DNA of 64,000 bases from UBA7672 sp963718145. GTDB lineage: Bacteria; Pseudomonadota; Alphaproteobacteria; Caulobacterales; Hyphomonadaceae. The notes under the pieces were generated by a model. The model was not told the DNA's origin, made no database searches, and worked only from the letters and a program-made list of their open reading frames with translations. The stretch is from the NCBI GenBank assembly GCA_963718145.1, contig CAVQYJ010000023.1:310001-374000 (forward strand), in the 5' to 3' direction. Shown here piece after piece: positions 36,078-45,222 of the stretch (position 1 is the first letter of the stretch; the number at the start of each line of letters is the position of its first letter). A program made the translations under genes and the position numbers.

Positions 36078-36379
36078 TGGCCCGATTCGACATCCGGCGG
36101 CTGAAGACAAGAAATCGCGCCGGTCTCGTTGTCGAAATTCAGTCGGACTACATGCGCGACATTCCGACCATCCTCGTGGCGCCGGTCGTGGCGGTAAAGG
36201 ACTTGAAGCCCTACGAGCTCATCAATCCGATTGTCGAAGTTCGCGGCGAAGAGATGGCGCTCCGGCTTGAGCAGATGGCGGGCGTGCCGGCGGCAGGCCT
36301 CGGCGCCTTGGTGGCGTCAGCGGCTGACGCCGAGGATAGGATTGCCGTCGCCCTGAACAAGCTGCTGCTTTACGTGTGA
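36077..36379 (+). CDS. ccdB: CcdB-family toxin
   Basis: 100 residues, the length of E. coli CcdB. Similar positions are MARFDIRRLK, LVVEIQSDYM, ILVAPVVAVK, INPIVEV, and the C-terminal helix AVALNKLLLYV. In F-plasmid CcdB the last three residues Trp-Gly-Ile bind DNA gyrase; here the protein ends LYV, so gyrase poisoning is doubtful. Translation is coupled to the antitoxin by a TGATG overlap. Confidence 0.85.
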   Translation: MARFDIRRLKTRNRAGLVVEIQSDYMRDIPTILVAPVVAVKDLKPYELINPIVEVRGEEMALRLEQMAGVPAAGLGALVASAADAEDRIAVALNKLLLYV

Positions 36380-36491
36380 CTACCACCCTCCCGAAATGGT
36401 CGTTACACCTAAGCGGGCCATCTCCCAGTTGTGAGCGCGCCTACCAGAGATTTGCGATATGTTAGGCGAGGATGTCTGAGGAGGAAGCACG

Positions 36492-36839
36492 ATGCGTATC
36501 GTTGCACTGGTGCTAGTCGCGGCCGGACTTTCGGGCGGAGCGTGGGCCCACCATGGCTGGGCGAGCTACGACGCTTCCAAGCAGCAGAAGGTGACGGGCA
36601 CTGTCGCCGAGCTGAAATGGGAGCAACCTCATGCCATCCTGTGGGTGACCAAGGACGGCAAGCGCCTGGAGGTGTGGCTCTCGCCGCTGCAGCGGATGGT
36701 GGATCGCGGCCTCAACAAGGAAGCGCTCGCGGTCGGTAAGTCGGTGACGGTGGACGCCCAGCCCAGCACGACGGCCGGCGGAGAATGGAAAGCGCAGTCG
36801 ATCGCCGTCGACGGTAAACTGTACGACCTGATGCGGTGA
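36492..36839 (+). CDS. DUF6152-like secreted small protein
   Basis: 115 residues with a signal peptide (MRIVALVLVAAGLSGGAWA) directly followed by HHGWASYDASKQ, the mature start typical of the DUF6152 family. EWKAQSIAVDG lies near the end. The domain looks like a small OB-type beta barrel; no function is known. The tandem histidines at the mature N-terminus could bind metal, which is inference. A ribosome site GAGGAAG precedes the ATG. Confidence 0.82.
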   Translation: MRIVALVLVAAGLSGGAWAHHGWASYDASKQQKVTGTVAELKWEQPHAILWVTKDGKRLEVWLSPLQRMVDRGLNKEALAVGKSVTVDAQPSTTAGGEWKAQSIAVDGKLYDLMR

Positions 36840-36958
36840 CGTGCGCGAACGGTGAGAGGCGGGGCCGCGGGATTCGCCCGAAGAGCCCGGCGTTCCGCGC
36901 TGCGCGTTCTTCCACGGCGCCCCATGACAGAGCGGTCGTCTGTCGCTAGCTTCCGTGA

Positions 36959-38722
36959 ATGTCCTACACCGCACCCGTCTCGCAGATCGCCGCAACCCTC
37001 CAGCGCATTGCCCACCTGGATGACCTCGCCGCCACGGGGGCCTTTCCGAATTTCGATGCCGATCTCGTAGGTCCGATCCTGGACGAGGCGAACAGGCTGG
37101 CGCGGGACGTCTTGGCTCCGCTCAATCCCGTCGGCCACAAGCATGGCGCGAAGCTGACCGAGGCCGGCGTCATCGCGGCGCCGGGGTTTGCAGAGGCCTA
37201 CGCCCAGTTCCGCGACGGCGGCTGGATGGGATTGGCGTTCCCAGAAGAGTTTGGCGGCCAGGGCCTGCCGAAAGTGCTGGCGCTGGCCGTGATGGAGATG
37301 GTCCACGGCGCGAACATGGCGTTCGGGCTTTGCCCTCTTCTCACGTTCGGCGCGATCGAGGCGCTGCTGGCGCATGGCAGCGACGAGCTCAAGGCGATCT
37401 ACCTGCCCAAGCTGATCTCCGGGGAATGGACCGGGGCGATGAACCTGACCGAGCCGCAGGCCGGCTCCGACGTCGGAGCGCTGAAGACCAAGGCCGTGCC
37501 GAACGGCGACGGCAGCTTCGCCATCACGGGGCAGAAGATCTTCATCACCTGGGGCGACCACGACATGACGGAGAATGTCGTGCAGCTCGTGCTTGCGCGG
37601 CTGCCGGATGCGCCGCCGGGATCACGCGGAATCTCGCTGTTCGTGGCGCCGAAATTCCTGGTGAATGCGGACGGCTCGCTGGGCGAGCGCAACGCGTACC
37701 GGTGCATCGGCCTTGAGCACAAGATGGGCATTCATGCCTCACCGACCTGCGTGATGGAGTATGCGGGCGCGACCGGCTGGCTGGTTGGCGAGCCGCACAG
37801 GGGCCTCGCCGCCATGTTCACGATGATGAACTCGGCTAGACTGAATGTGGGGCTGGAGGGTGTCGCGGTCGGCGAAGCGGCGCTGCAGGCTGGGATCGTC
37901 TACGCAAACGACCGCAAGCAGGGCTCCGCGCCGGGCGTAGAAGGCTATGCGCCGATCATCCGACATCCGGACATCCAGCGCATGCTGGCGGGCATGGCGG
38001 CGGCCGTACAGGCGGCGCGGGCGATCTGTTACGCGTGCGGAAGTGCGGCGGACATGGCGGAACACGCCGAGGACGGGGCAGTGCGCGAGGCTGCAAGACT
38101 GCGCGAGGACCTGTTGACGCCGCTTGCCAAAGCGTGGTCGACCGACCGGGCGATCGACGTGACCAATGCGGGGGTGCAGATCCATGGCGGCATGGGGTTC
38201 ATGGGGGAAACGGCGGCAGCGCAGTTCTATCTCGATGCACGGATCACGCCGATCTACGAGGGAACCAACGGCATCCAGGCGATCGACCTGGTGGGGCGGA
38301 AGCTGAGCGGTAACAACGGCGCTGCGATGGCGGCCATGGTGCGCGATGTGCGCGATACAGCGCGTGAGGCGCGTGCGACGAACGATGTGGGGTTTGTGGC
38401 GGTGGCGGAGCGGCTGGATGCGGCGGCGGGCGCGCTGGACGAGGCGACGTTGTGGATGCTGGCGGCGATGAAGACGGCGCGCGAGACGGCGCTGTCGGGT
38501 GCAAGCGCGTACCTGCGGCTGGCGGGCGATACGGTGGGCGGGCACTATCTGGTGCGCGCAGCGCTCGCGGCGCGCGGGCAGGCGGATGCGGCGCACGCCT
38601 ATGCCCTCGCCCGCTTCTTCGCGGACGACACGCTGTCGCGGGCGCCGGGAAGCGTCGCCGGGATCACGTCGGCGTCCGAAACGCTGCAAGCGGCGGGCGC
38701 CGCACTTTATTCTGCCGGCTGA
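36959..38722 (+). CDS. Acyl-CoA dehydrogenase (DmdC-like)
   Basis: 587 residues, longer than short-chain acyl-CoA dehydrogenases and matching the group with an extra C-terminal domain that includes 3-methylmercaptopropionyl-CoA dehydrogenase and long-chain enzymes. Motifs: GAMNLTEPQAGSDVGAL (FAD and substrate), ITGQKIFITWGDHD, and GGMGFMGETAAAQFYLDARI with ITPIYEGTNGIQAIDL near residue 440. It oxidises acyl-CoA to enoyl-CoA and gives electrons to an electron-transfer flavoprotein. The acyl substrate is not certain from sequence. Confidence 0.92.
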   Translation: MSYTAPVSQIAATLQRIAHLDDLAATGAFPNFDADLVGPILDEANRLARDVLAPLNPVGHKHGAKLTEAGVIAAPGFAEAYAQFRDGGWMGLAFPEEFGGQGLPKVLALAVMEMVHGANMAFGLCPLLTFGAIEALLAHGSDELKAIYLPKLISGEWTGAMNLTEPQAGSDVGALKTKAVPNGDGSFAITGQKIFITWGDHDMTENVVQLVLARLPDAPPGSRGISLFVAPKFLVNADGSLGERNAYRCIGLEHKMGIHASPTCVMEYAGATGWLVGEPHRGLAAMFTMMNSARLNVGLEGVAVGEAALQAGIVYANDRKQGSAPGVEGYAPIIRHPDIQRMLAGMAAAVQAARAICYACGSAADMAEHAEDGAVREAARLREDLLTPLAKAWSTDRAIDVTNAGVQIHGGMGFMGETAAAQFYLDARITPIYEGTNGIQAIDLVGRKLSGNNGAAMAAMVRDVRDTAREARATNDVGFVAVAERLDAAAGALDEATLWMLAAMKTARETALSGASAYLRLAGDTVGGHYLVRAALAARGQADAAHAYALARFFADDTLSRAPGSVAGITSASETLQAAGAALYSAG

Positions 38723-38788
38723 GCGCCGCATTTCTGGAACCGGGAGGCCAGCGCCGCGTAACAGGTGCAGCCAGAACGGATCAGTTCC

Positions 38789-39124
38789 ATGCGCGCTGTC
38801 ATTTTCGCCATCATCGCCGGAGGCCTTCCCCTCGGCGCTTTCGCCCACCAGAGCTTTGATTCACCCACGGGTCCGATGGTCCGGATCACCGCGCCAATCG
38901 ATTCGGCGACCTATGACGGATCGATCTGGATCACGCGAGACGGCGAGTCGGTGCAGGTGTCGCTAGGCAATCCCAACAGCATGATGAAACGCGGGCTGCC
39001 TCTGGCCTCGCTGGTCACAGGCAAGGCCGTGACGGTCGATACGTTCGACTCTGCGGCCGATACATCGAGCCGGCTCTATGCCCGGCGCATCATGATCGAT
39101 GGCCGCGTCATCGACCTGAGCTAA
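38789..39124 (+). CDS. DUF6152-like secreted small protein
   Basis: 111 residues from ATG 38789, with signal peptide (MRAVIFAIIAGGLPLGAFA) and mature start HQSFDSPTGPMV. It shares with the protein at 36492 the layout of signal, N-terminal His, WITRDGESVQVSLGNPN versus WVTKDGKRLEVWLSPLQ, and GRVIDLS versus GKLYDLM at the end, so the two are distant paralogs flanking the acyl-CoA dehydrogenase gene. Function unknown. Confidence 0.75.
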   Translation: MRAVIFAIIAGGLPLGAFAHQSFDSPTGPMVRITAPIDSATYDGSIWITRDGESVQVSLGNPNSMMKRGLPLASLVTGKAVTVDTFDSAADTSSRLYARRIMIDGRVIDLS

Positions 39125-39295
39125 AACATCCTTTCGCTGACCCTCGCATGGCTTGACGCGACAGTCGCAGTGATCTCCGCTAGGCTCGGCCGAGTCCTGT
39201 GTGTCGGGGTTTCGATGAAGCGGCTGTGTGGCGGCGATTTTCGTTAGGCGCATTGCTCGAGCGGCTGCGCGACGGTTGCGCTGCACGAAACGGCA

Positions 39296-40981
39296 ATGGA
39301 TATGCGGTTCCGGGTGATTACCGAAACGGAATGGGCGTGGCGGAACAGCCTCGGGCCAGCCGAAGACGATGAAGATCCGGACGAGGACGACGCGCCAAGG
39401 GTCTGGCCGAAGGTCGATCCGGAAACGCAGGCGGACCGGCTCGCCTACATGACCGATGTGATCCGGCAGATCGACGCGCTGAACCCGTCCGCCATGTCGA
39501 CGGACCAGCAGATCAATCTTGGCATCTATCGCGACCAGATCAATGTGCGGATCAACCGGCTGAAGTTCAGCGAATACGAGAAGCCTCTCAACGCTGACAC
39601 GACGTTCTGGACGACAGTGGCGAGCGCTGCGCCGAAAGCGTTTCGCACCGAGGCGCAGGCGCGGGCGTGGATCTCGAGACTGAATGACGTGCCGCGCTAT
39701 TTCCGGGACCAGACGGCGAACATGAAGCTCGGCCTCGCGCGCGGATTCACGCCTCCCAAAGTGACGCTGCAGGGGCGCGATGCATCGATCTCGGCGGTCT
39801 ATGAGGGCAAGACAGCGGAGAGTTCGTCCTTCTTCAAGCCTTTCCTCGACCTGCCCGCCGGCATTCCTGCGGACAGGCGCGAGGCGCTGCAGGCCGACGC
39901 GAAGGCGGCGATCGAGGGCAAGGTGTTTCCGGCCTATCGCGAGCTGCTGGTCTATTTCCGCGACGTGTATTTTCCGCGCGCGCGCAACGAGCTGGCGGCG
40001 ACGAAGCTGCCGGATGGGGAAGCCTATTACCGCTCGCTGATCAGGGAGTTCACGACGCGGGACATGTCGCCGGAGGAGATTCACGCGATCGGCCTGGCGG
40101 AGGTCGCGAAAATCCGGACGCGAATGAATGATGTGATGAAGGAAGCCAAGTTTGCCGGCGACTTTCCAGCCTTTCTCGCTTTCCTGCGCAGTGATCCGCA
40201 ATTCTATCCCAGGAGTGCGGACGAGTTGCTGATGCGGGCGTCGTGGCTGGCGAAGAAGTTCGACGGCAAGGCGAGCCGGTATTTCAGGCGGCTGCCGCGC
40301 TCGCGCTTTGCGGTGGTCCCCGTGCCGGACGACATCGCTCCGTTCTACACCGCGGCGCGGGGCGGGACCGGGACGTATCTGGTGAACACCTACAACCTGC
40401 CTTCGCGCGCGCTCTATGCGATGCCGGCGCTGACGCTGCACGAAAGCGCGCCGGGGCACGCTTTCCAGATGCCGCTGGCGGACGAGCAGGAGGACGTGCC
40501 GGAATGGCGGCGCTCGAACTACATCTCGGCGTTCGGCGAAGGGTGGGCGCTTTACTGCGAGCTGCTGGGCGAAGAGATGGGAATGTACGAGACGCCCTAC
40601 GAGACATTCGGCATGCTGAGCTACCAGATGTGGCGCGCGGCGCGGCTGGTGGTCGACACCGGGGTTCACGCCAAGGGCTGGACGCGCGAGCAGGCGCAGA
40701 AATTCCTGCACGACAACACGGCGCTGGCCGACCACGAGATCACGACGGAGGTAGACCGCTACATCTCCTGGCCCGGACAGGCGCTGAGCTATTATCTCGG
40801 CGAGATGACTATCGTCGAAGGACGCAAGAAGGCGGAGGCGGCGCTGGGCGCGAAGTTCGACCTTCGGCATTTCCACGATACGGTGCTGCAGCTCGGCTCC
40901 GTGCCGCTGCCGGTTCTGGAAAAGCGGATTGACCGGTTTATCGCGGAAGGCGGGCCGGATCCGTATGAGGAGAAGAAGTAG
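39296..40981 (+). CDS. DUF885 family putative metallopeptidase
   Basis: 561 residues. The DUF885 signature is LHESAPGHAFQMPL near residue 380, providing the metal-binding histidines, with SAFGEGWALYCELLGEEMG about 30 residues later providing the glutamate. The N-terminal part (ETEWAWRNSLGP) corresponds to the mature start of relatives, which usually carry a signal peptide. Here none is encoded in frame: an ATG-AAG-CGG-CTG start at 39215 is closed by TAG at 39245. The enzyme may be cytoplasmic, or the 5' end may be damaged. Family members are thought to be peptidases. Confidence 0.85.
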   Translation: MDMRFRVITETEWAWRNSLGPAEDDEDPDEDDAPRVWPKVDPETQADRLAYMTDVIRQIDALNPSAMSTDQQINLGIYRDQINVRINRLKFSEYEKPLNADTTFWTTVASAAPKAFRTEAQARAWISRLNDVPRYFRDQTANMKLGLARGFTPPKVTLQGRDASISAVYEGKTAESSSFFKPFLDLPAGIPADRREALQADAKAAIEGKVFPAYRELLVYFRDVYFPRARNELAATKLPDGEAYYRSLIREFTTRDMSPEEIHAIGLAEVAKIRTRMNDVMKEAKFAGDFPAFLAFLRSDPQFYPRSADELLMRASWLAKKFDGKASRYFRRLPRSRFAVVPVPDDIAPFYTAARGGTGTYLVNTYNLPSRALYAMPALTLHESAPGHAFQMPLADEQEDVPEWRRSNYISAFGEGWALYCELLGEEMGMYETPYETFGMLSYQMWRAARLVVDTGVHAKGWTREQAQKFLHDNTALADHEITTEVDRYISWPGQALSYYLGEMTIVEGRKKAEAALGAKFDLRHFHDTVLQLGSVPLPVLEKRIDRFIAEGGPDPYEEKK

Positions 40982-42607
40982 CTACAACGCCCGATACGTC
41001 ACGCCCCGGATGCGCGCTTCGCCCTGCCCGGCGCAATAGATGGCGGGGCGGAGGCTGAGGAAATCCCAGGCGGTGTTGTGGTTGTAGCCTGAGACCTCGA
41101 TGCGGACCCCGTATTGGGCCCAATCCTTCCCCGGCGTGCGAGAGTACATCGTGACGATGTGGCGGTCATTGACGACCTTGAGCTGCATGCGGCGGCCGAG
41201 ATCAGGCATGGCCCCGGGGCCGCGCTGGGTCGCGACGCGGTGCATGATCAGGCCCTTGGCGTTGAAGCCCAGGCCCGCATAGAGCTTCGGCGAGTACCAC
41301 AGCAGCAGGCCTGCCTCTGCATTGTCGTCGATCTCGATGTCGGCGGTGACGTCGTAGGCTTGGTCGCCACAGATGAAGGTGAGCGGGCGGCTGTCCGTTG
41401 GCGTCGAGCCGGAAGCCTTCAGCCGGAGCAGGCCGGGCGACCAGATCCGGCGGACATTCTCGTTCGGCCCCGGCGCGTGGAAGGCCCATTGGAGGCCGAT
41501 GCGGTCGGTCGAGAAATCATCCGACAGCGCCATGCCGTGTAGGGCGTTGGGGATGTTGGCGGGCTTGACCAGCGGCTTCGAGAGATCGCCGCCTTTGGCA
41601 TCGAACCAGCCATCCTTCGTCCATTCGACAGGGTCAAGCAGCGTCTGGCGGCCGAGCGTCCAGAAACCGTTTTCGTAGCCGTGATAGACCATCCACCATT
41701 TGCCGCCGGGACCTTCAACAAGCGTGGCATGTCCGCGCGACCACCATTTCTCGCGGGCGGACCATGTGCGGACGATCGGGTTGTTGGGCGCGTTCTCCCA
41801 CGGGCCGTGGACCGACTTCGAACGCGCGGCGATGACCATGTGGCCGGTGGGCGGGCCCGCCGTGCCGCCAACGGCGGTGATCAGGTAGAACCAGTCGCCC
41901 CTGCGCATGACCTTTGGGCCTTCAGGCGCGAAGCCTTCGACGATCCAGCTCTCGGGATATTTCCACGGGTCGTAGACGTGGCTGACGTCGCCGACCGTCG
42001 AGAGGCCGTCATCGGAGAGCGTCACGCGGTCGCCGCCAGAGAGGAAGAGATAGCGCTTGCCGTCCTCGCCGACGGCGTGGCCGGGATCGATGTGGCGCGG
42101 CAGGTTGAGATCGATCGGCTCGCTCCAGGGGCCTTCAACCCTGTCGGCGTGGATGACATAGATCGAGCGTTTGTCAGGGAAACGCGCAGGAATGTAGAGA
42201 TAGAAGCGGCCGCCATGCTTCACGAGTTCAGGCGCCCAGACGGAACCGATGTTGGTTTTCAGCGCGGCTGTGACCGGCGTCCAGTTCACCAGGTCGGGCG
42301 ACTTCCAGATGACGAGGCCCGGATAGCTCTCGAACGACGAGAAGGTCATGTACCAGATGTCGCCATCGCGGATGATGGTCGGGTCGGGATGGTCGCCGGC
42401 GAGGATCGGGTTGAGGAAGCGGCCATTGCCGAGGTCGGCGCGGCGCTGGTTCTCGAGCCCGCGGACCCATTTCAGATGGGTCCAGTCCAGGCCCGAGGGC
42501 GAGATCTCGCCTTCGGTTCTTGCCAACGGGGAGGTTGTCCCGCAGCCGGCGAGCATTAACGGCGAAATGCAGACGCCAGCGAGCGCTTTTCTCCGCGTGA
42601 GTTCCAT
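40982..42607 (-). CDS. Glycoside hydrolase family 43 lipoprotein
   Basis: 541 residues from ATG 42607 (GTG immediately upstream is possible). Signal peptide MELTRRKALAGVCISPLMLAGC has a twin Arg and a lipobox Cys at 22. The five-bladed GH43 propeller (about 65-350) shows NPILAGDHPDPTIIRDGD (base D75), SVWAPELV, IDPGHA (D174) and VEGFAPEGPKV with the acid Glu at 224 or 229. A C-terminal beta-sandwich (about 365-541) is of the concanavalin-like type seen in beta-xylosidases. It should remove arabinose or xylose from plant side chains, for example those of pectin. The gene diverges from lacI and shares the palindromic operator. Confidence 0.9.
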   Translation of the reverse strand: MELTRRKALAGVCISPLMLAGCGTTSPLARTEGEISPSGLDWTHLKWVRGLENQRRADLGNGRFLNPILAGDHPDPTIIRDGDIWYMTFSSFESYPGLVIWKSPDLVNWTPVTAALKTNIGSVWAPELVKHGGRFYLYIPARFPDKRSIYVIHADRVEGPWSEPIDLNLPRHIDPGHAVGEDGKRYLFLSGGDRVTLSDDGLSTVGDVSHVYDPWKYPESWIVEGFAPEGPKVMRRGDWFYLITAVGGTAGPPTGHMVIAARSKSVHGPWENAPNNPIVRTWSAREKWWSRGHATLVEGPGGKWWMVYHGYENGFWTLGRQTLLDPVEWTKDGWFDAKGGDLSKPLVKPANIPNALHGMALSDDFSTDRIGLQWAFHAPGPNENVRRIWSPGLLRLKASGSTPTDSRPLTFICGDQAYDVTADIEIDDNAEAGLLLWYSPKLYAGLGFNAKGLIMHRVATQRGPGAMPDLGRRMQLKVVNDRHIVTMYSRTPGKDWAQYGVRIEVSGYNHNTAWDFLSLRPAIYCAGQGEARIRGVTYRAL

Positions 42608-42650
42608 CACGAGTTACCTCTTCAACGCCTGCGCGAAGAATTCGCGCCGA

Positions 42651-42666
42651 TTGACACCGGTGTCAA
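42651..42666. promoter_or_regulatory. LacI-type operator palindrome
   Basis: A perfect 16-bp inverted repeat, TTGACACCGGTGTCAA, lies in the gap between the divergent GH43 and lacI genes. Length, symmetry and the central CG are typical for LacI-family sites. It is nearly identical to the site at 45638 upstream of kduI. Confidence 0.8.
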
Positions 42667-42775
42667 CGGGATTTCTTGCACGCGGCAGACCCGTTAGCGA
42701 TGCAAGAGGACAAAACGAGACAACACGCCCGGACGCTGTCTTGACGCGCAATGTCCCGCGCGCGCATCAGGAGAC

Positions 42776-43846
42776 ATGACCCGCAAGCCAAAACGCGCCA
42801 AGGCAGACATTCCGAAATTCAACGGCAAGCGCCCGACGATCAACGATGTGGCCAGACTGGCGCGGGTTTCGAAGAAGACTGTCTCGCGCATCATCAACAA
42901 GTCGCCCTTCGTGAAGGGCGACACGCGCGCACGCGTCGAGGCGTTGATCAAAGAGATTGGCTACCGGCCGGACCCGATGGCGCAGGGCCTGGCGTCGAAG
43001 CGCTCGTTCCTCGTCGGGCTGATCTACGACCAGCCGAATCCGCAGTATGTCATCGACATGCAGCAGGGCATTCTCGACGTGATCCGCGGGTCCGGCTTCG
43101 AATTGCTGGTTCACCCATGCCGCAGGCAAGCGCCGGACTTCCTGCAGAATGTCCGCGCGTTCGTCGAGCGGCAGAAGCTTGCCGGCGTGGTGCTGCCGCC
43201 TTCCGTTTCGGAGGACGACGCGCTGGTGAAGATCCTGCAGGAATTCGATTGTCCTTATGTGCGTATCGCTTCCGTGCCGCTGGATGAACCGGAACACTCC
43301 ATCGTGACGCACGATGCCGAAGGCGCGGAGGAGGCGGCCGACCATCTTGCGGAGTTGGGACATACGCGCATCGCGCACGTCTCGGGTCCCGACACATTCC
43401 GCTCGGCGCATGAGCGGCGCGCCGGGTTCGTCAAGGGACTCAAGACTCACAGGCTGAAACTGGAGCGCGACCTGGACATCAAGGCCGGCTACACCTTCCA
43501 GTCGGGCGTGGACGCCGGGCGGCAACTGATGAAGCTGAAGGAGCCGCCGACGGCGATCTTCTGCGGCAATGACGAAATGGCGGCCGGCGTCTGCCAGGCC
43601 GTGCGCGAGGCCGGTCGCGAAATCGGCAAGCATGTCTCGGTGGTGGGGTTCGACGACAGTCCTCTGGCTTCCCGTCTCTGGCCGGCGCTGACGACGGTGG
43701 TGCTGCCGATCCGCCTGATGGGGCGCATGGCGTCCACGCGCCTGCTCGGCGACAGCCTGATCCACGAGCCGCCGGCCGAGGAAACACTGGGAGAAGTGCA
43801 TCCGAAGCTGGTGGTCAGAGGCTCTACGGGCGCCGCTCGGAACTAG
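42776..43846 (+). CDS. LacI-family transcriptional regulator
   Basis: 356 residues. The HTH domain at about 19-75 reads PTINDVARLARVSKKTVSRIINKSPFV, followed by the hinge helix region MAQGLASKRS. The periplasmic-binding-like effector domain follows (about 78-350), with FCGNDEMAAGV and SVVGFDDSPLASRLWPALTTV. It probably represses the GH43 gene, itself, and the kdu operon through the shared palindrome, and is relieved by a pectin- or uronate-derived sugar; 2-keto-3-deoxygluconate is a reasonable but unproven effector. Confidence 0.92.
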   Translation: MTRKPKRAKADIPKFNGKRPTINDVARLARVSKKTVSRIINKSPFVKGDTRARVEALIKEIGYRPDPMAQGLASKRSFLVGLIYDQPNPQYVIDMQQGILDVIRGSGFELLVHPCRRQAPDFLQNVRAFVERQKLAGVVLPPSVSEDDALVKILQEFDCPYVRIASVPLDEPEHSIVTHDAEGAEEAADHLAELGHTRIAHVSGPDTFRSAHERRAGFVKGLKTHRLKLERDLDIKAGYTFQSGVDAGRQLMKLKEPPTAIFCGNDEMAAGVCQAVREAGREIGKHVSVVGFDDSPLASRLWPALTTVVLPIRLMGRMASTRLLGDSLIHEPPAEETLGEVHPKLVVRGSTGAARN

Positions 43847-43975
43847 CGCCCCGGAGGCCATGTTGGCTGGACCATCGCCTCCTGAAACCCCCGCCACCAA
43901 AGTGACTTGGCTGGACCGCGAATTGGAGCCAAGCTGGCGCATATCTCGACGATGTCTCGGGAGACAGGTGCCACC

Positions 43976-45196
43976 ATGACCCTTCAACGCCTCGCCCTCA
44001 TTGCTGCTCTTGCGGCATCCGTTCTGGCCGCCGCGCCCGCGCTGGCGCAGACGAAGTCCAAGACTCCATCGCCTCCGCCGCGAAACTACCTCGATGAAGC
44101 GCTGGCGACCGGGGAGAAGACAGGCGTCCGCTTTGCCGATCCCACCGAGAAGGTCGGGGGCCCCAAGGCGATCGCCGGTACGAAATCCTATGTGAGCGCG
44201 GTCCCTCACTTCAAGGACATGAAGCCCTGGGATCCGAACTACCAGCCGCCGCGCACGCCTGACGGCAAGCCGGACCTGCAAGGCGTCTGGTCCTCGGCCT
44301 CCCTGACGACGATGACGAGGGGCGGCAATGGCGACAAGGTCGGCGACACGCTCGTCATCCCGCCAGAGAAAATCGCGGAGCTCACGAACAATGCCGCCTA
44401 CACCAAGGCCGCGGACGTAAGCCAGAAACGCACAGACCCAAATGCGGGCGTATACACCGACCGCAATGCCGAAGCCGGCTATAACGCCTTCTGGATCGAT
44501 CCGGGCTCGGAATACGCCAAGGTCAACAACGAGTGGCGCTCGTCCTGGATCACCTCGCCGGCAAATGGTCAGGCGCCCTTCTCGCCGGCAGGCATGGCCA
44601 AGCGCGGCGAGCGCATGGCGAACGTCAAATCGATCGGGAACACCGGCCCCGAAATCCGCCCGCTGGGCGAGCGCTGTTTCATCTCCTTCGGTAGCCAGGG
44701 CGGACCACCGCTCAACAACACGATGTACAACAATAACCTTCAGATCGTGCAGACGCCCGGCTCGGTGATGATCAACATCGAGATGAACCACGACGCGCGG
44801 ATCATCAACGTGGCCGACAAGTCCGGCGTCGGCATCCGGCCGGAGCCGCTCAAGGCATGGTTCGGAGACTCCATCGGCCACTGGGAGGGCGACACGCTGG
44901 TGGTCGTCACCCGCAATTTCAGCGCGAGCCACCAGCGCATGGCCGCCTTCCCGGTCTCCGACAAGGGCACGGTAACCGAGCGACTCAAGCGTGTTTCAGA
45001 TGACGTGATCGACTACCGGTTCGAGATCAACGACCCCGTCTTCTACACGCAGACATGGACAGGGCAGATGCCCCTGCGTCGCTCGAAGGAGCATGTGTTC
45101 GAGTACGCCTGCCACGAAGGCAACTACGCCATGCCCGGCATCCTGCGCGCCGACGCGCAGGGCAAGGACACGGCGATTGCGAGCGAGGGCGAGTAA
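43976..45196 (+). CDS. Secreted protein of unknown function, paralog of 30194-31369
   Basis: 406 residues from ATG 43976 with signal peptide MTLQRLALIAALAASVLAAAPALAQ. The mature protein parallels the one at 30194-31369: KPDLQGVWSSASLT, YNAFWIDPGSEYAKVNNEWRSSWI, NIEMNHDARII, WFGDSIGHWEGDTLVVVTRN and EYACHEGNYAMPGIL. It lies between lacI and kduI in the pectin locus, while its paralog sits next to a PQQ dehydrogenase. Function unknown. Upstream, the 11-mer TTGGCTGGACC is repeated directly at 43863 and 43907, of unknown meaning. Confidence 0.82.
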   Translation: MTLQRLALIAALAASVLAAAPALAQTKSKTPSPPPRNYLDEALATGEKTGVRFADPTEKVGGPKAIAGTKSYVSAVPHFKDMKPWDPNYQPPRTPDGKPDLQGVWSSASLTTMTRGGNGDKVGDTLVIPPEKIAELTNNAAYTKAADVSQKRTDPNAGVYTDRNAEAGYNAFWIDPGSEYAKVNNEWRSSWITSPANGQAPFSPAGMAKRGERMANVKSIGNTGPEIRPLGERCFISFGSQGGPPLNNTMYNNNLQIVQTPGSVMINIEMNHDARIINVADKSGVGIRPEPLKAWFGDSIGHWEGDTLVVVTRNFSASHQRMAAFPVSDKGTVTERLKRVSDDVIDYRFEINDPVFYTQTWTGQMPLRRSKEHVFEYACHEGNYAMPGILRADAQGKDTAIASEGE

Positions 45197-45222
45197 AGGC
45201 GTCGGCGCGGACCTAGGCCCGC

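Noticed and set aside
42767..44932. 721-residue minus-strand ORF opposite lacI and the secreted protein
   Set aside because: Antisense of two recognisable genes; Arg/His/Asp-rich composition.
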